Positions 9,382-18,353 of a stretch of 64,000 bases of DNA are shown piece after piece. Source of the stretch: Hyphomicrobiales bacterium (GTDB lineage: Bacteria; Pseudomonadota; Alphaproteobacteria; Rhizobiales; Rhizobiaceae). Each line of letters opens with the position of its first letter. The stretch's first letter is position 1. A model generated the notes under the pieces. It was not told the DNA's origin. It ran no database searches and saw only the letters and a program-made list of their open reading frames with translations. Location of the stretch: NCBI GenBank assembly GCA_900469965.1, contig UBZP01000026.1, positions 1 to 64,000 on the forward strand, given 5' to 3'. The position numbers and the translations under genes are program-made.

Positions 9382-9902
9382 CAGTGCGGTCCATCCGTGT
9401 CTGCGCCGCCCGGCAGGATGCCGCCGTGCACATGCGTCGATCCAATGTTCTTGCCGTCGTGCCTGACCTCGCCGCCGCTGATCGTCACGCCGGCCGCCGA
9501 TACCTCGAAGGTGACATCGCCCACTGCGACCCGGAGCGTGCCACCGGCGATCGACAGTCGCACGCCGGCGTCCTCGAAGACGTTCGCGTCCATGTCGTCG
9601 TTGGGCGACGGATAGGCGTCCGAATAACCGCCGCGGATCAGGAAGCCCTGGCGCGGATCGCCGGTCGGATTGACGACGCCGACCACCTGACCCTTTTTGA
9701 GCGGGACGCTGGACTTGCCGGTCTCCGGATGCGGATACCAGGGCGACAGGAAGGGACCGTTCGGCCCCTCCCCGAGCTTGAGGCGGTAACCCTTGACGGG
9801 GTCGATCTGTTCGACCGGCCCCATCTTCATCGCCTTGCCGAAGGCCGTCTTCAGCATCTGCAGGTCGGTGACGATGCCGACGAGAACATCCTCAATCATC
9901 AT
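9381..9902 (-). CDS. Baseplate assembly protein V (spike)
   Basis: A 173-residue spike protein of the gpV/gp45 type. The OB-fold segment KKGQVVGVVNPTGDPRQGFL and the beta-helical C-terminal region (VRLSIAGGTLRVAVGD...VTISGG) are followed by THVHGGILPGGADTDGP, which matches the 'tHtH.v..g....p' metal-binding tip motif of phage spikes. It heads the baseplate block and overlaps the upstream gene by 11 bases. Confidence 0.9.
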   Translation of the reverse strand: MMIEDVLVGIVTDLQMLKTAFGKAMKMGPVEQIDPVKGYRLKLGEGPNGPFLSPWYPHPETGKSSVPLKKGQVVGVVNPTGDPRQGFLIRGGYSDAYPSPNDDMDANVFEDAGVRLSIAGGTLRVAVGDVTFEVSAAGVTISGGEVRHDGKNIGSTHVHGGILPGGADTDGPH

Positions 9903-10677
9903 CGCTCACCGTGACGTCGGGAAGGCCGACGCCGTCGATCTTCGCGGTCGACAGCGCGTCCTCTTCGCTGACCAGCGGCGCGATGCCGACGGCGAGAAGC
10001 GTCTTCCCGGAACCGAACAGCTGGTAGCGAAGTCTTTGCCAGTCGGTCGCGTCGTCGTCGGCGTCAAGCAAGGAGCGCAGCAGCGCGCCCAATTCCGCAT
10101 ATTCGGCACTCGCCTCGAGCAAGGCGAGCCCCTGTCCGATCGTCTCGCTCACCCCCTGCCCCGGCGCCGGTTCCGGCACGGTGAGCAGCGAGACCTCGGT
10201 GAAGCGCGAGGCATGCCGGTGGCCGCTCTTCGGATTGACGCCGCGGGCGTCGCGGATCAGCCCGACGTTGAGGACCAGGTGGCGGAACAGTTCAGCCCAC
10301 GGATTGTCCGTGTCAGTCAACGCCCTGCGCCATTGCCGCTCGAGCACGTTGAGCGTTGCCTCATAGCCCGCATCGGTCTCGCCGATTCCGACGGTGACCG
10401 TTTCCTCTCCCTCGATTTCCACACGCACGGCGGAAGCGACTGCCGCCTGCACGAGCATGGTGAACTTGACGTTCCGTCCGAAGAAACCGGCATCATTGCC
10501 GCCGTCTTCCGGCTGCTCGCTCTCCTCGATCGAGACCACGAGGATCGGTCGCTCGTTGCCCTTGAGAATATCGGGCAGTGGGCCGATGCGACTATCGAAC
10601 ACGGCATCGCTGGCAAGCGTGCGACCGCGCATGGCCTGGACCGCGGCGATCTGCAGGAGCTGGCGGACGACACTCAT
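9892..10677 (-). CDS. Phage structural protein, probable tail-terminator/completion factor
   Basis: A 261-residue protein between the head-tail joining genes and gpV. It begins with a helix (VVRQLLQIAAVQAMRGRTLA) and a segment VKFTMLVQAAVA typical of tail-completion-type beta sandwiches, and ends in a very acidic stretch. It overlaps neighbours at both ends. In lambda/P2 hybrids this slot holds neck or tail-terminator proteins. No family was identified with certainty. Confidence 0.6.
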   Translation of the reverse strand: MSVVRQLLQIAAVQAMRGRTLASDAVFDSRIGPLPDILKGNERPILVVSIEESEQPEDGGNDAGFFGRNVKFTMLVQAAVASAVRVEIEGEETVTVGIGETDAGYEATLNVLERQWRRALTDTDNPWAELFRHLVLNVGLIRDARGVNPKSGHRHASRFTEVSLLTVPEPAPGQGVSETIGQGLALLEASAEYAELGALLRSLLDADDDATDWQRLRYQLFGSGKTLLAVGIAPLVSEEDALSTAKIDGVGLPDVTVSDDD

Positions 10678-11051
10678 GACTTGACCTTCGAGACGTAGAG
10701 GATGACGAGGCCCGGCTGATCGCCGTTGACCGCGTCGACGCGAAACCGGTCACCGTTCGCCCGCCGGACGATATCGCCCTCGCGCGGCAACCACGAAAGC
10801 GCGGTCCGCTCGATCGAGAACGTCGCGCGCGCCAGCGTGCCGAACACACGGTTCTTCGCCTCGCGGCGATCGCCGAGCTGCTCGGTCCCCGGATCGATGT
10901 CGTAGCGGGCACGGACGGCTTCCTGATTGGCACGACTGCCGTCGGGCCGGCCGCCGAGTTCGCCGGCGACCATCGCCAGGAGGGTGACATCCTCGCCGAA
11001 TGCCGCCCGCGTCAGGCCGGGAAGCGACGCGCGGGCGGTGGCGAAGTCCAT
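10674..11051 (-). CDS. Head-tail joining protein (lambda FII-like position)
   Basis: A 125-residue protein starting MDFATARASLPGLTRAAFGED. Small beta proteins with this start and a C-terminal 'GD.V.......RVDAV..D..GL..LYVSKV' pattern occupy the head-tail joining slot of lambda-type heads in alphaproteobacterial prophages. It overlaps the downstream gene by 4 bases and sits 4 bases after the putative FI-like gene. The role is inferred from length and position. Confidence 0.62.
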   Translation of the reverse strand: MDFATARASLPGLTRAAFGEDVTLLAMVAGELGGRPDGSRANQEAVRARYDIDPGTEQLGDRREAKNRVFGTLARATFSIERTALSWLPREGDIVRRANGDRFRVDAVNGDQPGLVILYVSKVKS

Positions 11052-11055
11052 GCCC

Positions 11056-11409
11056 CTACCCCTTCAGCGCGGCGAGCGCGTCCTCGGCAGCCTTCAGATT
11101 CGCCTCGGCGTCGGCCTTGGCGACCAGGTCGTCACCGGCTGCCTCGACCGCGGCCCGCGCATCGACGACGGCGGTTTCCGCCTCGGTGATGTCGGCTTCA
11201 CTCGGCTTGGCGGGAGACCCCTTTTTCGACGGCTGCGCCTTTACGTCCGTCTCGTAGGCGAACCGGTCCTCGATCAGATGCCGGCCATAGACTTCCGGCA
11301 CGCTGATCGGTTCGTGCGCCGGAACGCGGACATCCTTCTGCGTCTTGAGAACGGCGGCGGGGATGGTGCCGCCGTTGCGAAATGCGATGGTGATTTCCTT
11401 CTTGGCCAT
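11056..11409 (-). CDS. Small head-region protein (lambda FI-like position)
   Basis: A 117-residue protein read from ATG 11409 (MAKKEITIAFRNGG); the frame is open upstream but crosses a hairpin, so the internal start is preferred. The C-terminal half is an Ala/Asp/Lys-rich helix. The location, between major capsid and head-tail joining genes, is that of lambda FI, which helps DNA packaging. No sequence proof of that role is visible. Confidence 0.65.
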   Translation of the reverse strand: MAKKEITIAFRNGGTIPAAVLKTQKDVRVPAHEPISVPEVYGRHLIEDRFAYETDVKAQPSKKGSPAKPSEADITEAETAVVDARAAVEAAGDDLVAKADAEANLKAAEDALAALKG

Positions 11410-11459
11410 GACAGCTTCCTTCCTGTTGCCGGAGGCCTCGATCGAGGCATCGGGAAACA

Positions 11460-11487
11460 GGAAGGCCGGGCACAAGCCCAGCCTTCC
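11460..11487 (-). terminator. Hairpin after major capsid gene
   Basis: A 12-bp stem with one mismatch (GGAAGGCTGGGC / GCCCGGCCTTCC on the minus strand) and a 4-base loop follows the capsid stop by 25 bases. Only a short T-containing tract follows, so it may be an attenuating or processing hairpin rather than a full terminator. Highly expressed capsid genes are often followed by such elements. Confidence 0.55.
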
Positions 11488-11511
11488 CGTGCAACGCATT
11501 GGCAGGGTCGA

Positions 11512-12522
11512 TCAGGTGAGCGTCAGCTTGCGCAGCACCTGCGGGCGGGTGCAGAGCGAGATCGCGTTCATCTGCACCTCGAGGTCGTAGCCCTTGCCGT
11601 TCCGCTTCTCGATCGCCTTCGAATAGAAGGGCAGACCGCGGGTATTGACGGTCTCGATATAGTCGGCCGGGGCAAAGCGCGTCAGGAACAGGTCGGGCAC
11701 GCCCTTGATGATGACCCGTGCCTCGGTCGCCGCGATGTAGGGCGCGCCGAGATCCGCCGTGGCCCTGGCGCCGGTCTTGTAGCGCTCCCAGGTGGCGCCG
11801 CCGAACTTGAAGGTGTCGGGGACGTCCTGGCGCAGCACCTCGGCGCCGGCATGATACAGGAACGTGTCCTGCACCGACTTGTGCTGCCAGAGCGACTTGT
11901 GGAAGTCGCGGCCGGTGAAGACATGAATGCCGTCATAGGGCTCGTCGAGCGCGTCCTCGATCGCATAGACGACGTCCTGCCAGAGCGAGCCGACCTTCGC
12001 CGTCTCGACATCGAGCTCGAGCGAGACGGCCGCCGGCACGGCAATGCCGAAGAGCGAGTAGAGATCGTGCAGCACCGTTCCCGACTTCGACGTCACGATG
12101 CCCTTGATCGCGCCGACGCGCTGGTGCTCCAGCGTCATCGTCAGGTCGGCTGCATGCCGCCGGGCCTTGCGGTTGACGCGATCGGCAAGATTTTCCGGCG
12201 TGTTCTCGGTGCCGAACTCGCGCACACCCTGGACCTCATCGGCGAGGATGGCGTCGTCGCGCTGATAGTGATCGACGACGAACGGCACCTTGGTGCGGCC
12301 CTCGTCGCCGGTGGTCTCACCCGGCCCGCCGCGGGTCGAGGGCTCGACCAGCGCCAGCTTGCCGTCGCGCTTCTCGACGGAAATCATGGTGGTCGTGACG
12401 CCGTCCTCGTCGAAGATGCCGGTGGCGGACACCTGGCCGGGGCGGTAGGGCTCGGAATTGACGGCGGCGGTCAGGCTTTCCAGGCCGAAGGGATCGCCGG
12501 TATGGACGTTGGGTGCAGACAT
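11512..12522 (-). CDS. Major capsid protein (lambda gpE family)
   Basis: A 336-residue HK97-fold capsid subunit of the lambda E type. Signature parts are FVVDHYQRDDAILADEVQGVREFGT (near residues 76-100, in two parts), DLTMTLEHQRVGAIKGIV and the ALLDEPYDGIHVFTGRDF-like middle region (here DALDEPYDGIHVFTGRDF). The C-terminal part has FLTRFAPADYIETVNT, typical of the family. It follows the decoration gene by 12 bases. Length agrees with lambda gpE (341). Confidence 0.93.
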   Translation of the reverse strand: MSAPNVHTGDPFGLESLTAAVNSEPYRPGQVSATGIFDEDGVTTTMISVEKRDGKLALVEPSTRGGPGETTGDEGRTKVPFVVDHYQRDDAILADEVQGVREFGTENTPENLADRVNRKARRHAADLTMTLEHQRVGAIKGIVTSKSGTVLHDLYSLFGIAVPAAVSLELDVETAKVGSLWQDVVYAIEDALDEPYDGIHVFTGRDFHKSLWQHKSVQDTFLYHAGAEVLRQDVPDTFKFGGATWERYKTGARATADLGAPYIAATEARVIIKGVPDLFLTRFAPADYIETVNTRGLPFYSKAIEKRNGKGYDLEVQMNAISLCTRPQVLRKLTLT

Positions 12523-12534
12523 GGGCGGCTCTCC

Positions 12535-12915
12535 TTAGCGGGCCTTGATGCCGACGGCGCGGAGCTGCGTCAGCTTGGCGTTGCGTTTGGTGGCGTCGTT
12601 GACCGAGGCGTGGAAGAGGAGCACCGGCTCCTTCACCTCGGCGTCCTTGTTGACGACCACGGCTTCGACGTCGGCGCTGGTGGCGTCGACGGCATAGGCG
12701 AGCACCGCCGAGGCGGTCTCGGCACCTTCGCTTCCGGCGACCTGCGCATTCGGCGAGGCGGTGTACTTGCCGCTGGCGGTGATCTTGCCGAGCACCGTGC
12801 CAGCCTCGAGCGTGCCGGCGCCGGAGACGATGGTCACCGTGTCGCGCGACAGAAGCCCGTTCGCCTCCGACAGGATGAAGGCGAGCGGGCGGGGCTTGTC
12901 GGTAAAACTCTCCAT
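12535..12915 (-). CDS. Head decoration protein (lambda gpD family)
   Basis: A 126-residue trimeric capsid-stabilising protein. The family pattern is visible: AFILSEANGLLSRDTVTIVSG, then TVLGKITASGKYT and a C-terminal segment with VVNKDAEVKEPVLLF. It lies between scaffold and major capsid genes as gpD does in lambda. Length (lambda gpD 110) is normal for this branch. Confidence 0.9.
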   Translation of the reverse strand: MESFTDKPRPLAFILSEANGLLSRDTVTIVSGAGTLEAGTVLGKITASGKYTASPNAQVAGSEGAETASAVLAYAVDATSADVEAVVVNKDAEVKEPVLLFHASVNDATKRNAKLTQLRAVGIKAR

Positions 12916-12917
12916 GA

Positions 12918-13478
12918 TCAGGCTCCCTTCACGGCCTGGCGACGCGCGTCATAGATCGCGCTCGCACTGAGTTTCGGCTGGGCCGCGGTTTCCGCAGCGG
13001 CGGACGGCCGGGCAAGCGGCGCCGCCTCGACGCGGCGCTGCGCATAGGCGTCGGCCTCCGAGGCTGCAGCCGGCCTGGCAGCGGACACATTCGCCGTGAC
13101 GAAGGCGACGACGGCGTCGGCGGCCATGTCGGGCGAAGCGACGGCGAGGTCGAGCGCCGCCGTCATGCGGGCCGCGTCACCCTTGATTCCATCCGCCGAC
13201 AGAACCGCACTGATACGGTCCGTTGCGGCCTTGTAGCCGTCGGCACCACCACCCTGGGCGGCAGCAGCGACGGCGGCGAGTGCGCCGGTCGCTGCAGCCG
13301 CAGCGCCGGGCGCTGTCTGGATTGCAGACATGTCACCTCCGGGGGTTTGTGCCTCGTCGAGCCGAGGCGTTTCGACGATGGACGCCAAGGCGTCCGGTTC
13401 GCCCTCTTCAAGGGAATCGGGCAGTGGCCCGGGCAGCACGGCCGCCCGGATTACGGAAAGCAGTTTGCTCATGCTCAT
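12918..13478 (-). CDS. Putative capsid scaffold protein
   Basis: A 186-residue Ala-rich, low-complexity protein that overlaps the S49 protease gene by 4 bases. In lambda the scaffold Nu3 is translated in frame from the end of the protease gene C; here a separate gene occupies that slot. The middle (AAAATGALAAVAAAAQ) looks disordered and the C-terminus has short basic helices, typical of scaffolds. Function is inferred from position. Confidence 0.65.
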   Translation of the reverse strand: MSMSKLLSVIRAAVLPGPLPDSLEEGEPDALASIVETPRLDEAQTPGGDMSAIQTAPGAAAAATGALAAVAAAAQGGGADGYKAATDRISAVLSADGIKGDAARMTAALDLAVASPDMAADAVVAFVTANVSAARPAAASEADAYAQRRVEAAPLARPSAAAETAAQPKLSASAIYDARRQAVKGA

Positions 13479-14395
13479 CTCCGGTTGACGGCCTTGACGA
13501 AGGCCTCGAAGGCTTCCAGCGGATCGCCGATCGCATCGACGAGGCCGATCGAGACGGCTTCGTCCGCCTCAAACACGTCGGCCTGCGTCGAAAGCGCCTT
13601 GGCCTTGGTGATGCGATTGGCCCGACCCTTTGCGACGGTTGCGGCGAACTTGTCGCGCATCTTCTCGGCCGTTGCCTGCCAGCGGGCGGCAAGGTCCGGG
13701 TCCAACGCCTCATAGGGATTGCCGGTCGCCTTCCGTGCGCCGGCGCGGATGATCGTGACCTTGATGCCTTCCTGCTCGAGCCAGCCGGTGTAGTCGGCAT
13801 GGATCATGATGACGCCGATTGAGCCGGCGCCGCCGAACTCCGGCATGACGATCGAGCGTGCCTGCGAGGCGAGCAGGTAACCGGCCGAATAGGCGAAGTC
13901 CGTCAGGATCGAAAGCGTCGGCTTCTCCTTCGACAAGGCCTGCATCATCGCAGCCGTCTCGAACCCACCGCTGACTTCGCCGCCGAAGCTGTCGACCTCG
14001 AAGACGACGCCGCACACATGCGGCGATTTCCGCGCCATCGCGATCTGCGCCTGGAGCCCTTGGTACGAGGTCTCGCCGGAATTCGAACCGATCCATCCGC
14101 CCTTGTGCACGAGTGTGCCCTCGATCGCGATGATCGCGACCCCGTCGATCATGTCGAACGGCAACAGGTTTGCGCCGGTGTAGGCGCGCTCGATGCGCCC
14201 GCCGATCTTGCCGGCGAGCGGACGGCCATCGGCGCCCGCGACATGATCGACAGCCCCTTGCGGATTGGCGATGACGACGGTGTCGCCGGCGATCCGGCCA
14301 CCAAGTCCGCGCAGGAAGGCTTCGGCCTTGCGTTCATCGTAGAGCAGCGGCGTATTGAACAGCCGCTGCGCTATCTGGGCATAGGCAAATGACAT
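13475..14395 (-). CDS. Head maturation protease, S49 (SppA/lambda C-like)
   Basis: A 306-residue serine protease of the S49 (ClpP-fold) family. It contains VFEVDSFGGEVSGGFETA, the oxyanion and substrate strand, and AYSAGYLLASQA, holding the nucleophilic Ser. GSIGVIMIHADYTGWLEQEG follows, as in SppA and lambda gpC. It should cut the scaffold and portal N-terminus during prohead maturation. It follows the portal and joining genes, the usual lambda head order. Confidence 0.92.
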   Translation of the reverse strand: MSFAYAQIAQRLFNTPLLYDERKAEAFLRGLGGRIAGDTVVIANPQGAVDHVAGADGRPLAGKIGGRIERAYTGANLLPFDMIDGVAIIAIEGTLVHKGGWIGSNSGETSYQGLQAQIAMARKSPHVCGVVFEVDSFGGEVSGGFETAAMMQALSKEKPTLSILTDFAYSAGYLLASQARSIVMPEFGGAGSIGVIMIHADYTGWLEQEGIKVTIIRAGARKATGNPYEALDPDLAARWQATAEKMRDKFAATVAKGRANRITKAKALSTQADVFEADEAVSIGLVDAIGDPLEAFEAFVKAVNRR

Positions 14396-14404
14396 CGGTG
14401 AGCC

Positions 14405-14674
14405 TCAGCAAGAGCGGAGACGCTTGGCAAAGCGCGTGCGTTTTCCGCTGGTTTTAAGGGTGCAGGCGGCAGACAGGCGGTCGAGCTCCCTGTCGAGCGC
14501 CGCCATGCTCGTCGGCGAGAAACGGACCATTTCCCGTGTAACCGGCGACTGGATCGACATCTCCTCGACCCGCTCGCCGGACAGCATCTGCAGCTTGACC
14601 GCATAAAGCGCCTGGTAGAGCGCACAGGGATCGTCGCCGTCGATGAGAGCGCCGTTGATCTTGACCGCCGCCAT
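14405..14674 (-). CDS. Head-tail joining protein W (gpW family)
   Basis: An 89-residue protein that starts inside the portal stop codon (TGATG overlap). The arrangement 'ALYQALYAVKLQMLSGERV' then 'REMVRFSPTSMAALDRELDRL' matches the gpW fold, in which a beta hairpin carrying V.R.VRYS connects two helices. In lambda it plugs the portal after packaging. The basic tail is slightly longer than in lambda gpW (68). Confidence 0.85.
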   Translation of the reverse strand: MAAVKINGALIDGDDPCALYQALYAVKLQMLSGERVEEMSIQSPVTREMVRFSPTSMAALDRELDRLSAACTLKTSGKRTRFAKRLRSC

Positions 14675-16275
14675 CAGGACCGTGCCTTCCTCTGCTCATC
14701 GTCTTCGGCGCCGGCAGACTGCCCGCCGCCGACATTGCGAACGAACGGCGACGGCATGCCGGCATCCACATAGCGACGATGTTCGAGCAGCCGCTGCTCG
14801 AACACCTCGTCCGGGTCGAGCCCCTGCTCGGCACATTCATGCGCAAGGGTCGTCGTGCCGTTGGCGATCCTCTCCGACGAGGCCTTGGCCGCCTTGCCGT
14901 CGTCGGCGGTCGGCTTGGCCGGACCCTGCCACAGCGCCCAGCTGACCCGCTCGCGATTGGCCGCAAAGGCCTCATAGCCGCCCTTGAACGGGATCCGGCC
15001 CTCGCCGATCTCCTCGTCGAGCCAGCTCTCGTAGGGCACCTGGTAGTGCGGTGCGGCGATCCTCTCGCGCCGGCGCAGGACGACCGGCCACAGCGCCGAC
15101 GTCTCCATCCGGACCGACGAATAGGTCGCGTCCGAATAGTCCATCGTCAGGCCGCCATAGGTGGTGCCTAGCGCCCGCGCCATGTCGCGCGACAGCGCCT
15201 TGGCAAACGGCAGGTATTCGCCGCCCGGCATCTTCGCCGTCTCGAACGCCAGCTTTTCGCCCGGCGCCAGGTGCGAGACCGTTGGGTCACCGCTGACGTT
15301 AATGGTCGACTCCGCCGCCTTGTCCAGCCGGGCGCTCAAGTAGTCGGCAAAGTCGCCTTCGAGCCCGCCTTCGTCCAGCGCCGCCATCGCCTCGAACGCA
15401 TCCTTGCTCGGCGCGTCGCTCGTCAGCGTGATCGCGAACACCGTCTGCAACACCGCCATCTGCAGCGTCGCATCGTCGAGAATCTCGTGCTGAAGATGCC
15501 GGCGGAAGGCCGGCGCCAGCAACGAGATGCCGCGCACGTCGGTCGCGTCCATCGGGTCGAAGGCGTGCAGGATGAGCGCCCTGCCCTCACGATCCCGGGC
15601 GGCATAGTCACGGGTCACGTCGAGCCCGGTTTCGCGCGTGCGAAACCGGTAGTGCGTCGCCCGTCCGTTCTCGTCATGGAAAATGCCCTGGAACAGGCCC
15701 TCCAGTTCCCGCGTCTCGCGTACCAGGCGCGACGGCGGCACCATCAGCATCTTCGTGCCGGAGGTGATGCCGTAGCGCCGCCGCTGGATCCGGTCCATGT
15801 AGGACAGGACGCCGGTGCTCTCGCCGAAAGCGATCCACCAGCGCAACCCGATATCGGCCATCTGCGGAACCGTCAGCTTGCCGCGCAGGTCGCACTCGGC
15901 GGCGTTCCACGCCCACATTTTCCACCGCTTCTTGACGATGGCGATGAACTCGGCCCGCTCCTGGTCGTCGTAGCCGAGGCCGGTGAGGTCAGGCTGCGGG
16001 TTGAGCGTCAGTTCCGTGCCGACCGTGTCGGCCAGGATCTGGTCGCAAGCGCCTTTCAGGCGACCCGAGTTCTGGATCAGGTCCATGGCGAGTGCTGCGG
16101 TGCGATCCCACACCCGCCGGACCTCGTCGCGATGCTCGCGAAGATAGGCCGGACGGGCGGCGATCACGCCGGAACGGGTGTCGCGCAGATAGGCGCGCGG
16201 GCGCGGCTGTTCGCCGTCCTGAACGGCGCGGCCCGCGGGCACCCTGATCCTCGGCTTCGTCAACGGTTCTTCCAT
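14674..16275 (-). CDS. Portal protein (lambda gpB family)
   Basis: A 533-residue portal subunit. The ATG at 16275 (MEEPLTKPRI) overlaps the terminase gene by 16 bases and is preferred over the longer open frame, whose N-terminus would be antisense-like Arg-rich sequence. Family features are WMWAWNAAECDLRG (in parts), FGESTGVLSYMDR, HAFDPMDATDVRGISLLAPA and the stem region DYLSARLDKAAESTI. The dodecameric ring would be the packaging gate. Confidence 0.92.
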   Translation of the reverse strand: MEEPLTKPRIRVPAGRAVQDGEQPRPRAYLRDTRSGVIAARPAYLREHRDEVRRVWDRTAALAMDLIQNSGRLKGACDQILADTVGTELTLNPQPDLTGLGYDDQERAEFIAIVKKRWKMWAWNAAECDLRGKLTVPQMADIGLRWWIAFGESTGVLSYMDRIQRRRYGITSGTKMLMVPPSRLVRETRELEGLFQGIFHDENGRATHYRFRTRETGLDVTRDYAARDREGRALILHAFDPMDATDVRGISLLAPAFRRHLQHEILDDATLQMAVLQTVFAITLTSDAPSKDAFEAMAALDEGGLEGDFADYLSARLDKAAESTINVSGDPTVSHLAPGEKLAFETAKMPGGEYLPFAKALSRDMARALGTTYGGLTMDYSDATYSSVRMETSALWPVVLRRRERIAAPHYQVPYESWLDEEIGEGRIPFKGGYEAFAANRERVSWALWQGPAKPTADDGKAAKASSERIANGTTTLAHECAEQGLDPDEVFEQRLLEHRRYVDAGMPSPFVRNVGGGQSAGAEDDEQRKARS

Positions 16276-18353
16276 CGGTTCGGTTTCTTTTCCCGCGGGG
16301 GCCGCTTCGGCTTGCCCGCAAACGGCCCTTCTTCGGCAACGCTGAACAGGTCCGGCTCTGCCGGTCTGCCGTGGACGGAAAGCAAAAGATCCGCCCAACG
16401 CTCGGCATTGAGACGGCGCTGGTGCTTCAGCTGCCACGCCAGCGCAAACGCATAGACCGTGGCGTCGAACCAGTCGTTCGCCCGGCCAATGACCTTCTTC
16501 CAGACGCGGCCCGCTTTGGGGTTGATCAGCCGGCGCGCCCGTCGGTTGATCGTTTCCCGCGCCTCTTCCTCGGCATCGACCAGCCGCTCGGCGGTCATCT
16601 CCTCGGCAAAGCCCTGGTCGCAAAGGTCGGCTGCGATGTGCAGCGTGCCGCGCGGCCAGCTGCCCTTTTCGTCCGGCCCCTGCACCAGGTTGGCGAGACC
16701 GGCGGTCACCGCCGTCTTGATGTCGTAGTTGCCAACCGGATAGAGCATCACCTTGGCGACGATTCGCTTGCGGTGATCGCGTATATCCTTCTTCGCTGGC
16801 GTACCGAGCCAGGGAAGGCCGGGCTGGTGGCGACCGTCGAGCGCGAAGACGTTCGGGCGACCGGCACAGAAGCGATAGACGCGGTCGGTGGCGAAACCGG
16901 AGTCGACGCCGGAAAGGTCAATGCCCTTCTCGCCACCACCGGCGGTCGGATACGTCCGCATCAAGGCATCGGCGAGTGCGATCCACGGTTCGTCCGTCTG
17001 TTCCGGCGCGCCCTCGAAGACCTCGCGGTCAATGAGGTAGCACTGCTCACCGGGCCCGACCGCATAGACGACCCATTTGATGCCGTAGCTCTGTACGTCG
17101 GCGGCGGACACGATCAGGCCGGCCTCGGCCGGGATCCTGCGCGCCGGGCGCAGCGCGCCCTTGGCCGCATCGACGATCTTCTCCCACTCGACGGTCAGCC
17201 CGCCGGGATCGTATGGCTCGGCCAGATCCTGCTGGTAGAACACCCGCAGCTTCGTCGTGTCGCCCTGCGCAGTTTGCCACCGGTCCCAAATGTCGGACCA
17301 GCGTTCACGCGGCGCATACGCGGCCCAGAGATGATAGCTCGGCTGCCAGTCGCGGCATCGGCCTTCGCAGGGCAGGCACTGATAGCGGGCGATCTCACCG
17401 GCCGGAATGACCAGCGGGATTGCCGGCTCTCCGTCTCGAACACGACGGGCGATCCAGACGCCCCGGTGATCCATCTCGCCCTTGTGGCCGTCCAGGATGA
17501 CACTGTCGCAGGACAGGCACCGGAAATGCACCGGAAGCCCCTGCAGCTCGTCGGCTCCGCGCATCTGGTCGAAGACGAACGGCTGGAACATCTCGCAGTG
17601 CGGACACGGCACATAGCGATAGCGCTGGTCACCGGCGTCGAAGTCGGCGCTGATGGCGCATTCACCTGCGATACCGGGCGTCGACCCCTGCCATTCCTTG
17701 GCGAAATCGCCATACATCTTCTGCCGAGCCCGAGCCTGGTCGCGCGGGCTGCCGCGACCATCCACGTCCTTCGGATAACCGGTCACCTCGTCCATGGCGA
17801 GATACTTGATCGACACCATCTGCAGGCCCTTGGAAGAGCCTGCATTGACGACCTGACAGAACCCGCCGGCATAGCGCTTGAACGACGTCGTCGAGCCCGC
17901 CTCGTCGCGGCTGTTGACCGGCATCACCTTGTGGCTGATACGCGGGCTCGCCTCGATCGTCGGCTGCAGCTTGATCCGGTTGAACTTCGTCGCCTCTTCC
18001 AGCGTCGGCAACACGATCATCATCGAGCCGGGCGCCTGATCGACGATGAAGCAGAACCAATTCTCGATCGCCGTCGACTTGCCGAGCTGGGCTGCCCACC
18101 GGCAGCTGACACGCCGCGCCGGATGATCCGGATGCAGGCAGTCCTGCGGCTCGCGCAGATAGGGAACGCGATCGGTCCGAAAGGGACCGGGCCAGGGCGA
18201 ACCGGATTCCGACGAAACGATGCGATGACGGTCGGCGTGCTCGCTGATCGTCAGTTCTTCGACCGGCCGGCTCGCAGCCTCAAGCCCGCGGAAGAGCGAG
18301 ACCGAACCACGGGGCAGCCGGGGAAACCGCAGCCGCACATCATGGATCGTCAT
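16260..18353 (-). CDS. Terminase large subunit (lambda gpA / GpA family)
   Basis: A 697-residue packaging motor. The ATPase region shows RWAAQLGKSTAIENW as a Walker-A-like loop (Q-LGKS), YLAMDEVTGYPKDVDGRG as the Walker-B/DE region, and a zinc-like cluster CPHCEMFQPF...FRCLSCDSV typical of gpA. The C-terminal nuclease domain includes SAADVQSYGIKWVVYAVG and GEKGIDLSGVDSGF. It overlaps the small-subunit gene by 4 bases. The gpA type implies cos-style cutting. Confidence 0.93.
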   Translation of the reverse strand: MTIHDVRLRFPRLPRGSVSLFRGLEAASRPVEELTISEHADRHRIVSSESGSPWPGPFRTDRVPYLREPQDCLHPDHPARRVSCRWAAQLGKSTAIENWFCFIVDQAPGSMMIVLPTLEEATKFNRIKLQPTIEASPRISHKVMPVNSRDEAGSTTSFKRYAGGFCQVVNAGSSKGLQMVSIKYLAMDEVTGYPKDVDGRGSPRDQARARQKMYGDFAKEWQGSTPGIAGECAISADFDAGDQRYRYVPCPHCEMFQPFVFDQMRGADELQGLPVHFRCLSCDSVILDGHKGEMDHRGVWIARRVRDGEPAIPLVIPAGEIARYQCLPCEGRCRDWQPSYHLWAAYAPRERWSDIWDRWQTAQGDTTKLRVFYQQDLAEPYDPGGLTVEWEKIVDAAKGALRPARRIPAEAGLIVSAADVQSYGIKWVVYAVGPGEQCYLIDREVFEGAPEQTDEPWIALADALMRTYPTAGGGEKGIDLSGVDSGFATDRVYRFCAGRPNVFALDGRHQPGLPWLGTPAKKDIRDHRKRIVAKVMLYPVGNYDIKTAVTAGLANLVQGPDEKGSWPRGTLHIAADLCDQGFAEEMTAERLVDAEEEARETINRRARRLINPKAGRVWKKVIGRANDWFDATVYAFALAWQLKHQRRLNAERWADLLLSVHGRPAEPDLFSVAEEGPFAGKPKRPPREKKPNRWKNR